A stretch of 64,000 nucleotides of DNA, from NCBI RefSeq assembly GCF_015841355.1, contig NZ_CP064908.1, forward strand, positions 744,001 through 808,000, read 5' to 3'. Shown here piece by piece: positions 53,192 to 61,833 of the stretch. Source of the DNA: Synechococcus sp. CBW1107 (GTDB lineage Bacteria > Cyanobacteriota > Cyanobacteriia > PCC-6307 > Cyanobiaceae). The notes beneath the pieces are model-generated. The model had not been told where the DNA came from. It saw only the letters and a list, made by a program, of their open reading frames with translations, and ran no database searches. A program made the position numbers and the translations under genes. Numbering within the stretch: the first letter of the stretch is position 1; each line of letters opens with the position of its first letter.

Positions 53192-53479
53192 ATGACGGCC
53201 AGCGAGAGCATCGCCCTGTGGATCCAGCCGCGCAGCCGTCGCAACGAGGTGGTGGGGCTGAGAGATGACGCGGTGGTGATCCGCCTGACGGCCCAGCCGG
53301 TTGAGGGTGCTGCCAATGAGGCCTTGCAGCGGTTCATTGCCGAGCGTCTTGGCGTCGCTGCCAGCAGGGTGGCCCTGGTGCGTGGCCAGAGCAGCCGGCG
53401 CAAATGGATCGCCGTGGAAGGGTTCTCGGTGGACGAGGTGCGGTGTGCCCTGCTTGGGTTGAGGGGCCGCCAGAAATGA
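53192..53479 (+). CDS. DUF167 (YggU-like) protein
   Basis: 95 residues. WIQPRSRRNEVVGLRDDAVV, IRLTAQPVEGAANEALQRFI and RVALVRGQSSRRKWIAVEG match the DUF167 pattern (PGAxx, P.eGkAN, kgekSr.K). Small conserved protein of unknown role. Complete. Confidence 0.88.
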   Translation: MTASESIALWIQPRSRRNEVVGLRDDAVVIRLTAQPVEGAANEALQRFIAERLGVAASRVALVRGQSSRRKWIAVEGFSVDEVRCALLGLRGRQK

Positions 53480-53611
53480 GCAGAGCCTCTCTGGAGCTGA
53501 TGCCCTGCGGCTTTGCTCGATCGGAGCAGGTCGGCAACTGGGTTCTGATTGTCAACTGCGACTGCCTACCTGCTACAGCCTGGGGGCGATTCCCTCGACC
53601 GCTCAGGCTCC

Positions 53612-54487
53612 ATGGATCCCGTGGCCAAAATCAAGGAGACCATCGCCACCTATGCGGCCCAGAGCGTGGAGCATCGCCGTGGCTGGTTCTCGCCGGCCGC
53701 CGCGGCGTATGCCGCCACCCGGCCCCGATATCCGCAGCAGTTGGTGGAGGCGGTGGTGGCGCGGGCTGGTTTGACGGCAACGTCGACGGTTCTTGAGGTG
53801 GGCTGTGGACCAGGCACGGCCACGGTGTCGTTCGCGGAGCTGGGTTGCGGGATCGTGGCCATTTAGCCCAACCCTGATTTCTGTCTGCTCGCCCAGGAGG
53901 CCTGTCAACGATTTCCGAACGTCGAGGTGGTCACCACCTCTCTGGAGGAATGGGAACCTCACCAGGAGCGGTTCGATGCGGTTGTGGCCGCCAGCTCGTT
54001 TCACTGGATCCCTCCGGAGATCGCCTATCCGAAAGCAGCCCAAGCCTTGCGGCAGAACGGCTGGTTGATCCTGCTGTGGAACAAGGAGTTGCAGCCACCG
54101 GTTCTGACCCATGAGGCACTGCGGACGATCTACCGCCGCCATGCGCCTGAGCTGGACCGCCCCTATGAAGATGCCGCCACGGTGGCGGGGATTCTCGCGG
54201 TTTTGGGGCAACCATTGCTGGAGTCTCCGCTCTATCAGGGAGCTCACGAGAATCGGTGTGTGGTGGAGAGCCGCCTGACAATCGACGACTACCTCACCCT
54301 TCTGACCACCTACTCGCCGTTTCTGGCCCTCGATCCGGCGGTGCGGGAAACTCTGCTGGCTGAGCTGAGACAGGCGCTGGAGCGGCTGCACGGGGAATCG
54401 GTGCCGCTGACCTACACGTCTGGATACCTCATGGCGCAACGGAGGAAGGCCGGCGATGCGATCGCAGACCTCCACCTGCAGCAGTGA
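53612..54487 (+). pseudogene. Class I SAM methyltransferase interrupted by in-frame TAG
   Basis: Starts MDPVAKIKET. Motif I VLEVGCGPGTATVSF, then GIVAI-TAG-PNPDFCLLAQEA, where the acidic residue of motif II is expected (GAG to TAG at 53864-53866). The frame continues without error through EEWEPHQERFDAVVAASSFH, WIPPEIAYPKAAQALRQNGW and a C-terminal helical region to 54487. Everything else looks intact. Substrate unknown. Either a recent nonsense mutation, readthrough, or a sequencing error. A second case of in-frame TAG in the window is Rad52. Confidence 0.8.
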
Positions 54488-54707
54488 GGGGGCACCCATT
54501 GCGGATCCCTACTTCTGTCTGGCCGACTCCTGAGCATGGCGGCTGGACAGGGAGCGGCTCTGCTGCTGGGCGCGTCCCTGGCCGCCCCGGCAGAACGTTG
54601 AGGCGATCAGTCAAGACTTGGTGATGTTGGACAGCGAAGGAATGCACTGGGAAAGACCTCTGAGCAGCGGCTCCTGCTCGGTAGGTGCCGTCTGCCACGC
54701 CCCTGCC

Positions 54708-55085
54708 ATGAAAAGGATCCATGACCTCGCTTTTCTGGCCGTCTGTGGTGTGGCCCTCTTCCTGGCCGCCGGCAGTGTCTGTCTGGCTCGGCCGAACCCC
54801 GGGGGGATCGGGGGCCCGGCATCCGGGGCGGGTGTGGCTCCTGGTGCAGGGTTCGGAGCGGCAGGGCCTGGCCTCGATCGGGAACCTGGTGTAGGTGTCG
54901 GCGGTGTTGGTGGTCCTGCCTCCGGCGCAGGGGTCCTGCCTGGCGCCGGTGTGGGCGAACCAGGGCTGGGAGTGGAAGCACGGCCCATGGAAAATCCTGG
55001 CGGTGTCGGTGGGCCTGCTTCCGGAGCCGGGGTTCGCCCTGGAGCTGGTTTCGGGGCTCCTGGTGCAGGGATGTATCGACGTTGA
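54708..55085 (+). CDS. Secreted Gly/Pro/Ala-rich repeat protein
   Basis: 125 residues from MKRIHDLAFL. Signal FLAVCGVALFLAAGSVCLA, then three to four repeats with the core GGPASGAGV(x)PGAGFG(x)PG. Low-complexity secreted protein, perhaps surface or sheath-associated. No homologue recognised. The repeats differ in length, so slippage or unequal crossover is likely. Confidence 0.6.
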   Translation: MKRIHDLAFLAVCGVALFLAAGSVCLARPNPGGIGGPASGAGVAPGAGFGAAGPGLDREPGVGVGGVGGPASGAGVLPGAGVGEPGLGVEARPMENPGGVGGPASGAGVRPGAGFGAPGAGMYRR

Positions 55086-55228
55086 TGCAACCGGACCTGG
55101 AGATCTTGACCGCAAACAGTGACAGGACAGCCTGCGAGAGCCTCCGCTGAAGGCACCGCCAGCTGCATCAGGTTGTTGAGACCTCCACCAGCCTGGCGTA
55201 AGCTTGTATCTATCAACTCGTTGCATTC

Positions 55229-55600
55229 ATGGCCCTCACCGGTGCTGACCTGCTCGCCAAGGTCAAGGAGTTGGGAGATGCCTCCAAGTCCGATCTGGTC
55301 CGTGCTGCCGGCTATGTGAGCACCAAGAAGGACGGCAGCGAGCGGCTGAACTTCACGGCCTTCTATGAGGCCCTGCTGGAGGCCAAGGGCGTCAATCTCG
55401 GACATGGAGACGGCACGGGGAAGGGACCCGGAGGCCGTTCGCTCAGCTACGTGGCCAGGGTGCAGGGCAACGGCAACCTGTTGGTGGGCAAGGCCTACAC
55501 CGCCATGCTCGACCTCGAGCCCGGCGATGAGTTCGAGATCAAGATCGGCAGGAAGGCGATTCGTCTGGTCCCTGCCGGAGACGTTGATGAGGCGGCGTGA
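55229..55600 (+). CDS. AbrB-family (cyAbrB) transcriptional regulator
   Basis: 123 residues. N-terminal MALTGADLLAKVKELGDASK, then KSDLVRAAGYVSTKKDGSER and LNFTAFYEALLEAKGVNLG are typical of cyanobacterial AbrB; the swapped-hairpin DNA-binding part is C-terminal (LEPGDEFEIKIGRKAIRLVP). cyAbrB proteins tune carbon and nitrogen balance genes. AT-rich promoter-like sequence with 'taagcttgtatctatcaact' lies just upstream. Confidence 0.88.
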   Translation: MALTGADLLAKVKELGDASKSDLVRAAGYVSTKKDGSERLNFTAFYEALLEAKGVNLGHGDGTGKGPGGRSLSYVARVQGNGNLLVGKAYTAMLDLEPGDEFEIKIGRKAIRLVPAGDVDEAA

Positions 55601-55636
55601 GGGTCAACCTCGCCACCAGCTGCGGTGGAGTTGATC

Positions 55637-56119
55637 TCAGTGGAGTTGCCGGCAGGAGACCAGAAACGCGCTGACGTAGTCCGGCCACTTCGCCACCACC
55701 AGGAGTTCACGGGGGGTGCGGGCAAAGCCCTTCTGGGAGAGGGCGGCAAATTCGACGAGGGTGTCGTGGGTGAGCAGGGCCGGGCTGGTTTCGGCGACCT
55801 CACAGGCCTCGAGGAAGTCCTGGCCTTGCTCCGCGAGGCACTGCTGGTAGGCCTCCTCGAACTCCATCCCCTCGTCCTGCAGCCTCAGGAAGGTATCGAG
55901 CTCCGGTCGGGTGTGCTCCAGGAATGATGAGAGTGCACTCACCGGGCCGATGGTGGCGCAACGCTTCTCGGTGTGCATCAGCACCATCGTGGCCTCCAGG
56001 CTCCAGCTGGGTTGGTCCAGCAGCCTCCCCATCGCGATTGCCAGGGCATCCCGGTAGTTCTCGGCCAGGGTCCTGAGGGTATGTCTGAGATCCATCAAGG
56101 TGCAGTGGTTGAGGTTCAT
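55637..56119 (-). CDS. Hypothetical helical protein
   Basis: 160 residues; ATG at 56095 (MDLRHTLRTL) is an alternative start. Almost entirely helical: NYRDALAIAMGRLLDQPSWS, MHTEKRCATIGPVSALSSFL, EAYQQCLAEQGQDFLEACEV. No signal or membrane segment. No family recognised. Converges with cyAbrB. Confidence 0.6.
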   Translation of the reverse strand: MNLNHCTLMDLRHTLRTLAENYRDALAIAMGRLLDQPSWSLEATMVLMHTEKRCATIGPVSALSSFLEHTRPELDTFLRLQDEGMEFEEAYQQCLAEQGQDFLEACEVAETSPALLTHDTLVEFAALSQKGFARTPRELLVVAKWPDYVSAFLVSCRQLH

Positions 56120-56517
56120 GAACCGCCCCGATGACAGGAACGCCGGTGGAGCGTTTCAGAGCAGGGGCAGGTCATCCGTCACAGGGCCTCCCAACCCCGA
56201 TGACACGACCCTGGAATGGGCTGGTCGAGGGGTGCAATAGGGGTTTATGCCGACAGCCCACTGGTTGCAGCCGCTGAGGGGCAAGCCGTCAGGCCGTGAA
56301 CTCCACGTCAGCCGGTATGAGAAAGCTCCCCGATCCTGTGGCTGTGGGGAGCTGGTTCCAGCTCTGATTGGATCCATCTTATGACGATCTTTTCGAACTT
56401 TCTGATTCTGTGGTCACCGCCTGTGCCGTCATCAGCTCGAGCGTGATGGCTGGCTCATCGGGTGAGAATGAACCTCCAGGCGCTGCCCGGGGGGTGTTCC
56501 TAACCCCGGAGACACCG
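56120..56517. other. Intergenic with hairpin
   Basis: About 400 bp. A hairpin AGCTCCCC...GGGGAGCT is at 56312-56353. The weak minus-strand frame 56156-56377 lacks protein-like character. No gene called. Confidence 0.4.
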
Positions 56518-56862
56518 ATGACATTAAGGTATGACGCCAAGGAAGATCCCTGGCAAGATGATGACGACGTCAATCACGAAAGGCCCGTCACTCTGGCCCG
56601 CATGGGTGATGGCCCTGACACCGAAGCGATCTGGACTGCCGTCCGCGGGGCCTGGCAACCCTTCCCCGATCTCTGGGGCCGCCTGATCGGTGGCGACTGG
56701 TGGGACCGGATCCACGAGGAGCGGGCCCGCTGCTACTTCGACGCCGAAGCCTTTGATGGCGGCGAGATCCAGGAGCCCCTCCCGGAAGCCGAAATGGACC
56801 TGCTCTGTGAGGCCTGTGAGGCCCGCAAAGTGCGAGAAACGGAGGCCAAAGCCAAACCATGA
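56518..56862 (+). CDS. Hypothetical acidic protein
   Basis: 114 residues from MTLRYDAKED. Acidic start (DPWQDDDDV), Trp-rich centre (WQPFPDLWGRLIGGDWWDRI), C-terminal EMDLLCEACEARKVRE with a CxxC pair. No family recognised. Stop overlaps the HD gene by 4 bp, so translated together. Confidence 0.55.
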   Translation: MTLRYDAKEDPWQDDDDVNHERPVTLARMGDGPDTEAIWTAVRGAWQPFPDLWGRLIGGDWWDRIHEERARCYFDAEAFDGGEIQEPLPEAEMDLLCEACEARKVRETEAKAKP

Positions 56863-57569
56863 ACCCCCAGCAGATGAAGCCGATGACAAACAAACCCCCC
56901 ACCCACAGCGAGCGCTACGACGAGGCCCTCCTCTGGGCCGCCCAGCTGCACCGCAATCAGACCCGCAAGGGCAAGCCCGTGCCCTACATCTCCCACCTGA
57001 TCGCCGTGAGCGGCCTGGTCTGGGAGGACGGCGGCAGCGAGAACGAGGCGATCGCCGGCCTGCTGCACGATGCGATTGAAGACGCTGACCAGAGCCACGA
57101 CTCGATCGCCCAGTGCTTTGGGCCGGAGGTGGCCGGCATCGTGCGCGACTGCACCGACACCGCCGACGGCCTGTCCGGTGCAGGCAAGGAACCCTGGCTG
57201 CTGCGCAAGACCCGATACGTGGCCTCGCTTGAGCACAAGAGTGTGGGCTCCTTGCGTGTCACGGCAGCCGACAAGGCCCACAACGCCCGCGACATGGTGC
57301 TCGATGCCCGCCGGGACCCCAGCAGCTGGGAGCGGTTCAATGCGGGGATCGATGGCACCGCCTGGTACCTGCTGCGGATCCACCAGACCCTCAGCCACCG
57401 GCTGCCCGGCAGCCGCTCCACCGAGCTGCTCGGACAATCCGTGAAGGAGATCCTCACCAGCGAGGTCTACGGGAGATTGGTACCCGCAGGCCTGGCCCCG
57501 GCGGTGTGGGCGGCGGGGTACCTGGAGCGACCGGAGACGCACCGGAGCAGATCAGCCCATGACGGCTGA
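56859..57569 (+). CDS. HD-domain hydrolase (SpoT/MESH1-like)
   Basis: 236 residues. YDEALLWAAQLHRNQTRKGK, PYISHLIAVSGLVWE, GLLHDAIEDADQ (HD) and VTAADKAHNARDMV follow the order of the ppGpp hydrolase domain of SpoT and of small alarmone hydrolases. The synthetase and TGS parts are missing. Likely a metal-dependent phosphohydrolase of (p)ppGpp or a related nucleotide. Confidence 0.78.
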   Translation: MNPQQMKPMTNKPPTHSERYDEALLWAAQLHRNQTRKGKPVPYISHLIAVSGLVWEDGGSENEAIAGLLHDAIEDADQSHDSIAQCFGPEVAGIVRDCTDTADGLSGAGKEPWLLRKTRYVASLEHKSVGSLRVTAADKAHNARDMVLDARRDPSSWERFNAGIDGTAWYLLRIHQTLSHRLPGSRSTELLGQSVKEILTSEVYGRLVPAGLAPAVWAAGYLERPETHRSRSAHDG

Positions 57570-58227
57570 GGCCACCACCACCGCGCCGCGGTTGATCGAT
57601 GGACCTGAGGTCGCGCCGGCAAGCGTGCTGCTGGCCCATGGAGCTGGAGCGCCGATGGACAGCCCGTTCATGGCGGCCATCGCCAGCGGACTGGCCGAGT
57701 CGGGCTGGCGGGTGGTGCGCTTCGAGTTTCCGTACATGGCCCGGCAGCGAATACTGGAGCGCCGCCAGGGGCCTGATCGGATGCCGGTGCTGCAAGAGGC
57801 GTTCCGCCAGCAGGTGCAGCTGGAGAAGACGGAGCGACCGGGCCGGCCGCTGTTCATCGGTGGCAAGTCGATGGGCGGCCGGGTGGCCAGCCTGCTGGCC
57901 GATGAGCTGGCCGCCAGTGATGGCGTGCGCGGCTGCCTGTGCCTGGGCTATCCCTTCCACCCGCCCGGCAAGCCGCTGAAGCTGCGCACCGAGCACCTGG
58001 CCGACCTGCACATTCCAACCCTGATCCTGCAAGGGGAGCGGGACAGCTTCGGGCGCCGCGAGGAGGTGGAGACCTACAGCCTGTCGCCGCAGGTGCAGCT
58101 GCGCTGGATCCCCAGCGGTGACCACAGCTTCAAGCCCACCCGCAGCTCCGGCCTCAGCGAAGCGGAGAACTGGGCCACGGCGGTGGCCTTGAGCGATCGG
58201 TTCCTGCGGCAGCTGCTCAACTGCTGA
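57559..58227 (+). CDS. Alpha/beta hydrolase (dienelactone-hydrolase-like)
   Basis: 222 residues, overlapping the HD gene by 11 bp. LLAHGAGAPMDSPFMAAIAS at the start, nucleophile elbow GGKSMGGRVAS, late Asp in LILQGERDSFG and catalytic His in IPSGDHSFKP. This is the KANL3/Tex30-like group of small hydrolases. Substrate unknown. Confidence 0.82.
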   Translation: MTAEATTTAPRLIDGPEVAPASVLLAHGAGAPMDSPFMAAIASGLAESGWRVVRFEFPYMARQRILERRQGPDRMPVLQEAFRQQVQLEKTERPGRPLFIGGKSMGGRVASLLADELAASDGVRGCLCLGYPFHPPGKPLKLRTEHLADLHIPTLILQGERDSFGRREEVETYSLSPQVQLRWIPSGDHSFKPTRSSGLSEAENWATAVALSDRFLRQLLNC

Positions 58228-58246
58228 GCCCCTCTGCTGCCTTCGC

Positions 58247-58807
58247 CTACAGCCATCCCCGACCTTGGGCCAAGCGGACTGCTTCCTGGGCTGCCTCGAT
58301 GCAGCGATGGGCACGGCGTTTGAGATCGTCCTGGCCCTGGGCCCGCAGCAGATAGTCCTCCATCGCTTCTGGTGTTTCGATCACGGCCAGAAGGCCTGTG
58401 GTTCGGGCGCCGATTGCAGGATCGACCAGCAGGCGGCTCACCAGGCCCAGCTCCCAGAGCTGCTGGGTGCTGCTGCCGGGATGCAGAAGCTGCTCACGCA
58501 GCATGGTCAGGCAGCTCTGCTTGAGCGCATCGAGCTGACCGGGCTTGAGACGACGGCTGTTGGGCAGACCTGCGGCAGACCCGGCTGGGATCGCTGCTGG
58601 CCGGGTGATTGGTTCCCCGCTGTGCTCGACGCTCCAGCTCAGACCGGTGCCAGGTAACCCCACCGTGGTGCGGGGGCCACCGGACCTGGCCACCGGGATG
58701 TTGAACGACGCGCCGCGGCCACCGACGGAGATCGAGCTGAGCCCACCCTTGGCGAAGTTGAAGCGCAAGGGGCCGAGGTGGGTGGAGCGGCGGAAGCGGA
58801 AGCCCAT
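58247..58807 (-). CDS. DUF4236 protein
   Basis: 186 residues. N-terminal MGFRFRRSTHLGPLRFNFAK, GGLSSISVGGRGASFNIP and RTTVGLPGTGLSWSVE is DUF4236, a beta-rich domain. The remaining part is helical (LDALKQSCLTMLREQLLHPG). Function unknown. Converges with the hydrolase gene. Confidence 0.8.
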   Translation of the reverse strand: MGFRFRRSTHLGPLRFNFAKGGLSSISVGGRGASFNIPVARSGGPRTTVGLPGTGLSWSVEHSGEPITRPAAIPAGSAAGLPNSRRLKPGQLDALKQSCLTMLREQLLHPGSSTQQLWELGLVSRLLVDPAIGARTTGLLAVIETPEAMEDYLLRAQGQDDLKRRAHRCIEAAQEAVRLAQGRGWL

Positions 58808-58917
58808 GGTTCAGCGGTACGCCCCCCCGGGCCAAATCACCAGGCTGCCTTCTGTACTGGCTGGCGGCAAATTCATGCACCCAGCGCATCGAATTGGCAG
58901 CGATGCAGACTCCAGCC

Positions 58918-59556
58918 ATGGCATCGCGCTGGCTGACCCTGCTGCTGGCCCTCGTGGTCACCTTGCCGGCTGCCGGATCGGCCCAGACCAGGCAGGCGGA
59001 GGTGCTCTCCATCGGCGACGGCGACACGATGCGCGTCCGCCAGGGCGGCCGGCCGGTCACTATTCGGCTGGCCTGCATCGATGCTCCAGAGACAGCCCAG
59101 AACCCCTATGGCCAGCAGGCCCGCCGCTATCTGCAGCAGCGTTTGCCGATCGGCCGCGTCGTAGCGCTCGGCGTCAAGACCACGGATCGCTATGGCCGCC
59201 TGGTGGCTGAGGTGATCGCAGACATCAACATCGGTCTGGCGATGGTGGAAGACGGCCAGGCGTTCACCTATCGCCGCTACCTGAGCGGCTGTGATGCCAA
59301 GGAGTATCTCGATGCCGAGTTCCGGGCCAGCCGGCGCCGCTACGGGGTCTGGCAGGTGGAGGGCGGCATCACCCGCCCCTGGGACTTCCGCCGGGGCCGC
59401 AGTGCCGCGGAGATCCCCGATGGCACCACTCCCGGTGGGCGGCGATACCGCTGCAGCGAGATCGGCTCCTACGACCGTGCTCAGGAGCTGCTGCGCCAGG
59501 GACACACCTATCTCGACAGCAACGGCGATGGGCAAGCCTGTGAATCGTTGCGATGA
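58918..59556 (+). CDS. Secreted thermonuclease with Excalibur domain
   Basis: 212 residues from MASRWLTLLL (58894 also possible). Signal LLLALVVTLPAAGSAQ. SNase fold: VLSIGDGDTMRVRQGGRPVT, RLACIDAPETAQ, then DRYGRLVAEV and GLAMVEDGQAF, with the Arg and Glu of the active site. C-terminal Excalibur motif RCSEIGSYDRAQELL, LDSNGDGQACESLR for calcium. A periplasmic or extracellular nuclease. Element B starts 15 bp after the stop. Confidence 0.88.
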   Translation: MASRWLTLLLALVVTLPAAGSAQTRQAEVLSIGDGDTMRVRQGGRPVTIRLACIDAPETAQNPYGQQARRYLQQRLPIGRVVALGVKTTDRYGRLVAEVIADINIGLAMVEDGQAFTYRRYLSGCDAKEYLDAEFRASRRRYGVWQVEGGITRPWDFRRGRSAAEIPDGTTPGGRRYRCSEIGSYDRAQELLRQGHTYLDSNGDGQACESLR

Positions 59557-59570
59557 CTGGTTTTTAGGGG

Positions 59571-60022
59571 GTACGGGAACAGGTACTCCAACAGACCCCC
59601 ACAGCCGCACAGAAGGCGTACTTTGAAGTTGAGGGGAGGCCCGGTAGCCAACCCGACCCTCACCCTCCAAGAGAGTCCGGCCAGGGATCACCCGAGCCGG
59701 TGCGCAAAACGGAGGAACGCCCAACATGCGAGGCATCAACTGTGAACTTGATGGCGCAGCGCGAACGCCATCCCGTAGCCGCACAGAGCAATACGCCAGT
59801 TCCGTTTCCCGCGTGTTCAAATCCCGGGCTGCATAACCCGGGCCCGGATCACAGCCGAGAAGGTCAAGCCCCGAGCATCTCTTCCCGGAGACGTGATCCC
59901 ATCCCTTCCCTGCCAGGCCCCAGACAGGTCATGCGTGAACCCACAGACACCCGATCGGCCGTCCTTGGTGTGAGGAGGTGACCGCCGCAACTGGTGCTAA
60001 GGCGCCCCCACATGGGGCGCCT
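59571..60022 (+). ncRNA. Structured non-coding element, copy B
   Basis: 452 bp with the same ordered blocks as copy A (23171-23612): GTACGGGAACAGGTACTCC, GAAGGCGTA, TTGAAGTTGAGGGGAGGC, AGCCAACCCG, GAGTCCGGCCAGGG, GAGCCGGTG. The hairpin CCCGGG-CTGCATAA-CCCGGG is identical (59823-59842). The helix 59750-59756/59766-59772 reads GATGGCG/CGCCATC, where copy A has GGTGGCG/CGCCACC: a compensated change. It ends with hairpin GGCGCCCC...GGGGCGCC and TTCCGTT. Not coding in any shared frame. No mobile-element gene beside it. Confidence 0.6.
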
Positions 60023-60037
60023 TCCGTTATGGGGTGA

Positions 60038-60442
60038 TCAGGCGGCCAGCACCGTGACCACCAACGAGCGCTGCTGGCGCGGGCCATCGAACTCGCAGAA
60101 GAAGATGTTCTGCCAGCGCGAGAGGCCCAGGTGCCCGTCGATCAGCGGGATGGTTTCCGACGGCCCCACCAGACCGGCTTTGAGGTGGGCATCACCGTTG
60201 CCGTCCTGGGCGTCATGCTTCCAGACACCTTTCGGGATCTGCTGGCGCAGGAAATCGATCACGTCCTCCTGAACGCTCTCATCCCAGTTCTCCTGAATCA
60301 TCACAGCCGCGGTAGCGCCCTGGGCGTAGACATGCACCAGCCCGTTGGCGATGCCGCTGCGCCGCACCACCGCGGTCACGGCCTCAGTGATGTCCACCAG
60401 CTCCTGGGCCCGATGGGTGGCGAAGTGCAGCAGCTCACGCAT
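60038..60442 (-). CDS. YjbQ/UPF0047 family protein
   Basis: 134 residues from MRELLHFATH; longer starts up to 60505 are open but the family begins here. HFATHRAQELVDITEAVTAV, NGLVHVYAQGATAAVMIQEN, DGNGDAHLKAGLVG and LSRWQNIFFCEFDGPRQQRS are conserved; the His/Asp cluster fits the metal site. Some members were reported to have weak thiamin-phosphate synthase activity. Divergent from the GNAT gene. Confidence 0.85.
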   Translation of the reverse strand: MRELLHFATHRAQELVDITEAVTAVVRRSGIANGLVHVYAQGATAAVMIQENWDESVQEDVIDFLRQQIPKGVWKHDAQDGNGDAHLKAGLVGPSETIPLIDGHLGLSRWQNIFFCEFDGPRQQRSLVVTVLAA

Positions 60443-60498
60443 GGCGGCATCAAAGGGCGAGACAATCACAGCCTTGATGATCGGCATCGCCGGCGCCG

Positions 60499-61014
60499 GT
60501 GGCATCCCCGCTGCAGATCCGCCCGTTTGAGCCCCTCGACTGGCGTGGAGTGTGGCGGCTGCTGGAGCCAGTGTTCCGCGCTGGCGAGACCTTCCCCCAC
60601 GACCCGGCGATCACGGAGGCCGAGGCCCAGGTGGCCTGGGTGGAGCAGAACCAGGCGGTGATGGTGGCTGTGGATGCCGCCGGGGCCGTGGTGGGCACGT
60701 ATTACCTGAGGCCCAACTCCCTGCGCCTCGGCGCCCATGTCGCCAACGCGGGCTACGTGGTGGCCGAGCACTGCCGGCGCCAGGGAATCGGCAGCCGCCT
60801 CTGCCAGCACTCCCTGCAGGCGGCTCGGCGGCTGGGGTTCCGGGCGATGCAGTTCAACCTGGTGGTGAGCACGAACACCGCTGGCATCCGTTGCTGGCAG
60901 CACAACGGCTTTCAGATCGTCGGCACCCTGCCGGGGGCCTTTCGCCACAAGCAGTTGGGCTATGTCGATGCCCTGGTGATGTTCAAGGGTCTGGTGGAGG
61001 GGCCAAGCGCATGA
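60499..61014 (+). CDS. GNAT N-acetyltransferase
   Basis: 171 residues with a GTG start. IRPFEPLDWRGVWRLLEPVF start, acetyl-CoA site YVVAEHCRRQGIGSRLCQHS (RxxGxGxxL), and NTAGIRCWQHNGFQIVGTLP. Substrate unknown. A gene fragment starts on its last codon. Confidence 0.85.
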   Translation: MASPLQIRPFEPLDWRGVWRLLEPVFRAGETFPHDPAITEAEAQVAWVEQNQAVMVAVDAAGAVVGTYYLRPNSLRLGAHVANAGYVVAEHCRRQGIGSRLCQHSLQAARRLGFRAMQFNLVVSTNTAGIRCWQHNGFQIVGTLPGAFRHKQLGYVDALVMFKGLVEGPSA

Positions 61015-61100
61015 AGGCGATTCCGCTGCGGCTGAAGACCGGGGATGACCTCCGCAGGGCGTTCGAGGCCTGGGTGAGACAGCAGAATGAACATGCCGGC
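61011..61100 (+). pseudogene. PPC/DUF296 gene fragment
   Basis: MKAIPLRLKTGDDLRRAFEA, WVRQQNEHAG is the N-terminus of a PPC-domain (DUF296) protein. After about 30 codons the sequence no longer follows the family and runs into antisense of the next gene. Overlaps the GNAT stop by 4 bp, so it was once coupled. Confidence 0.55.
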
Positions 61101-61106
61101 TACGGA

Positions 61107-61295
61107 TCAGTTCTCGGGCGCCTGGGTCACAGGAGGAAGCCGCCGCTCCACCTGCAGAAACACCAGCCAGGCCACCCCCGCAGTGATGCCACCGGTCCAG
61201 TCGCTGCGCAGCAGCTCCACGATCGAGATCGTGCTGGCACCGATGCGCAGGCCACGCAGCAGAAAGCGACCCAGCTTCTCAAGGTTCGAGGGCAT
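61107..61295 (-). CDS. Small hypothetical membrane protein
   Basis: 62 residues: MPSNLEKLGRFLLRGLRIGA, then TISIVELLRSDWTGGI and a hydrophobic TAGVAWLVFLQVERRLP. One membrane helix. No family recognised. Confidence 0.5.
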   Translation of the reverse strand: MPSNLEKLGRFLLRGLRIGASTISIVELLRSDWTGGITAGVAWLVFLQVERRLPPVTQAPEN

Positions 61296-61311
61296 GGGCA
61301 GAGCTTGAGCT

Positions 61312-61833
61312 TCAGCTTGGCGGGAGGGTAGATCCCGCCAGCAGCTGGGCGATCGCCTGGGGAGGGACGCCCACCTGCTGGGCGATCAGCACCACCAACT
61401 GCTCCAGGCGATCAAGGCGATGTTCCAGATGCTGCAGCTCAGGGCCGCTGGCCGTGCTGCCTGCCTTGCGGTCGCTCCTGCCGCTGGCTGCCAACTTGCC
61501 ACTGGCTCTGCCGCCCTTGGCGGCCTTGACGGGAAGGGCGCTGCGCAAGGGGGGACCGTCGGGATGGCTGAGCAGGGCGTCCGCCTGCTTCTCCACCGGG
61601 CCTTTGCTGAGGCCCTTGATGCCGCGGCCCTTGCAGAGAGTCCAGAGAGCAGCGATCGACAGGCCCTCCAGGTCTTCCCGACTGGCAGGGGCATCGCCCT
61701 CCAGCACCGGTGGTGGCTTGCTGGTGGCCTGGGGCGTGTCGCCCAGCTCCTCCTGCAAACCGCGGTAGAGCCTGGCGTCGGACTGGGCCAGGTCCCGCAG
61801 CGTGGCCCGCAGGCTGTCAGTGATCTGGCCCAT
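61312..61833 (-). CDS. Hypothetical protein with SAP-like segment
   Basis: 173 residues. Mid-part LEGLSIAALWTLCKGRGIKG, LSKGPVEKQADALL resembles a SAP helix-extended-helix (DNA binding). C-terminal coiled coil LQHLEHRLDRLEQLVVLIAQ. Overlaps the upstream gene by 17 bp. Confidence 0.55.
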   Translation of the reverse strand: MGQITDSLRATLRDLAQSDARLYRGLQEELGDTPQATSKPPPVLEGDAPASREDLEGLSIAALWTLCKGRGIKGLSKGPVEKQADALLSHPDGPPLRSALPVKAAKGGRASGKLAASGRSDRKAGSTASGPELQHLEHRLDRLEQLVVLIAQQVGVPPQAIAQLLAGSTLPPS

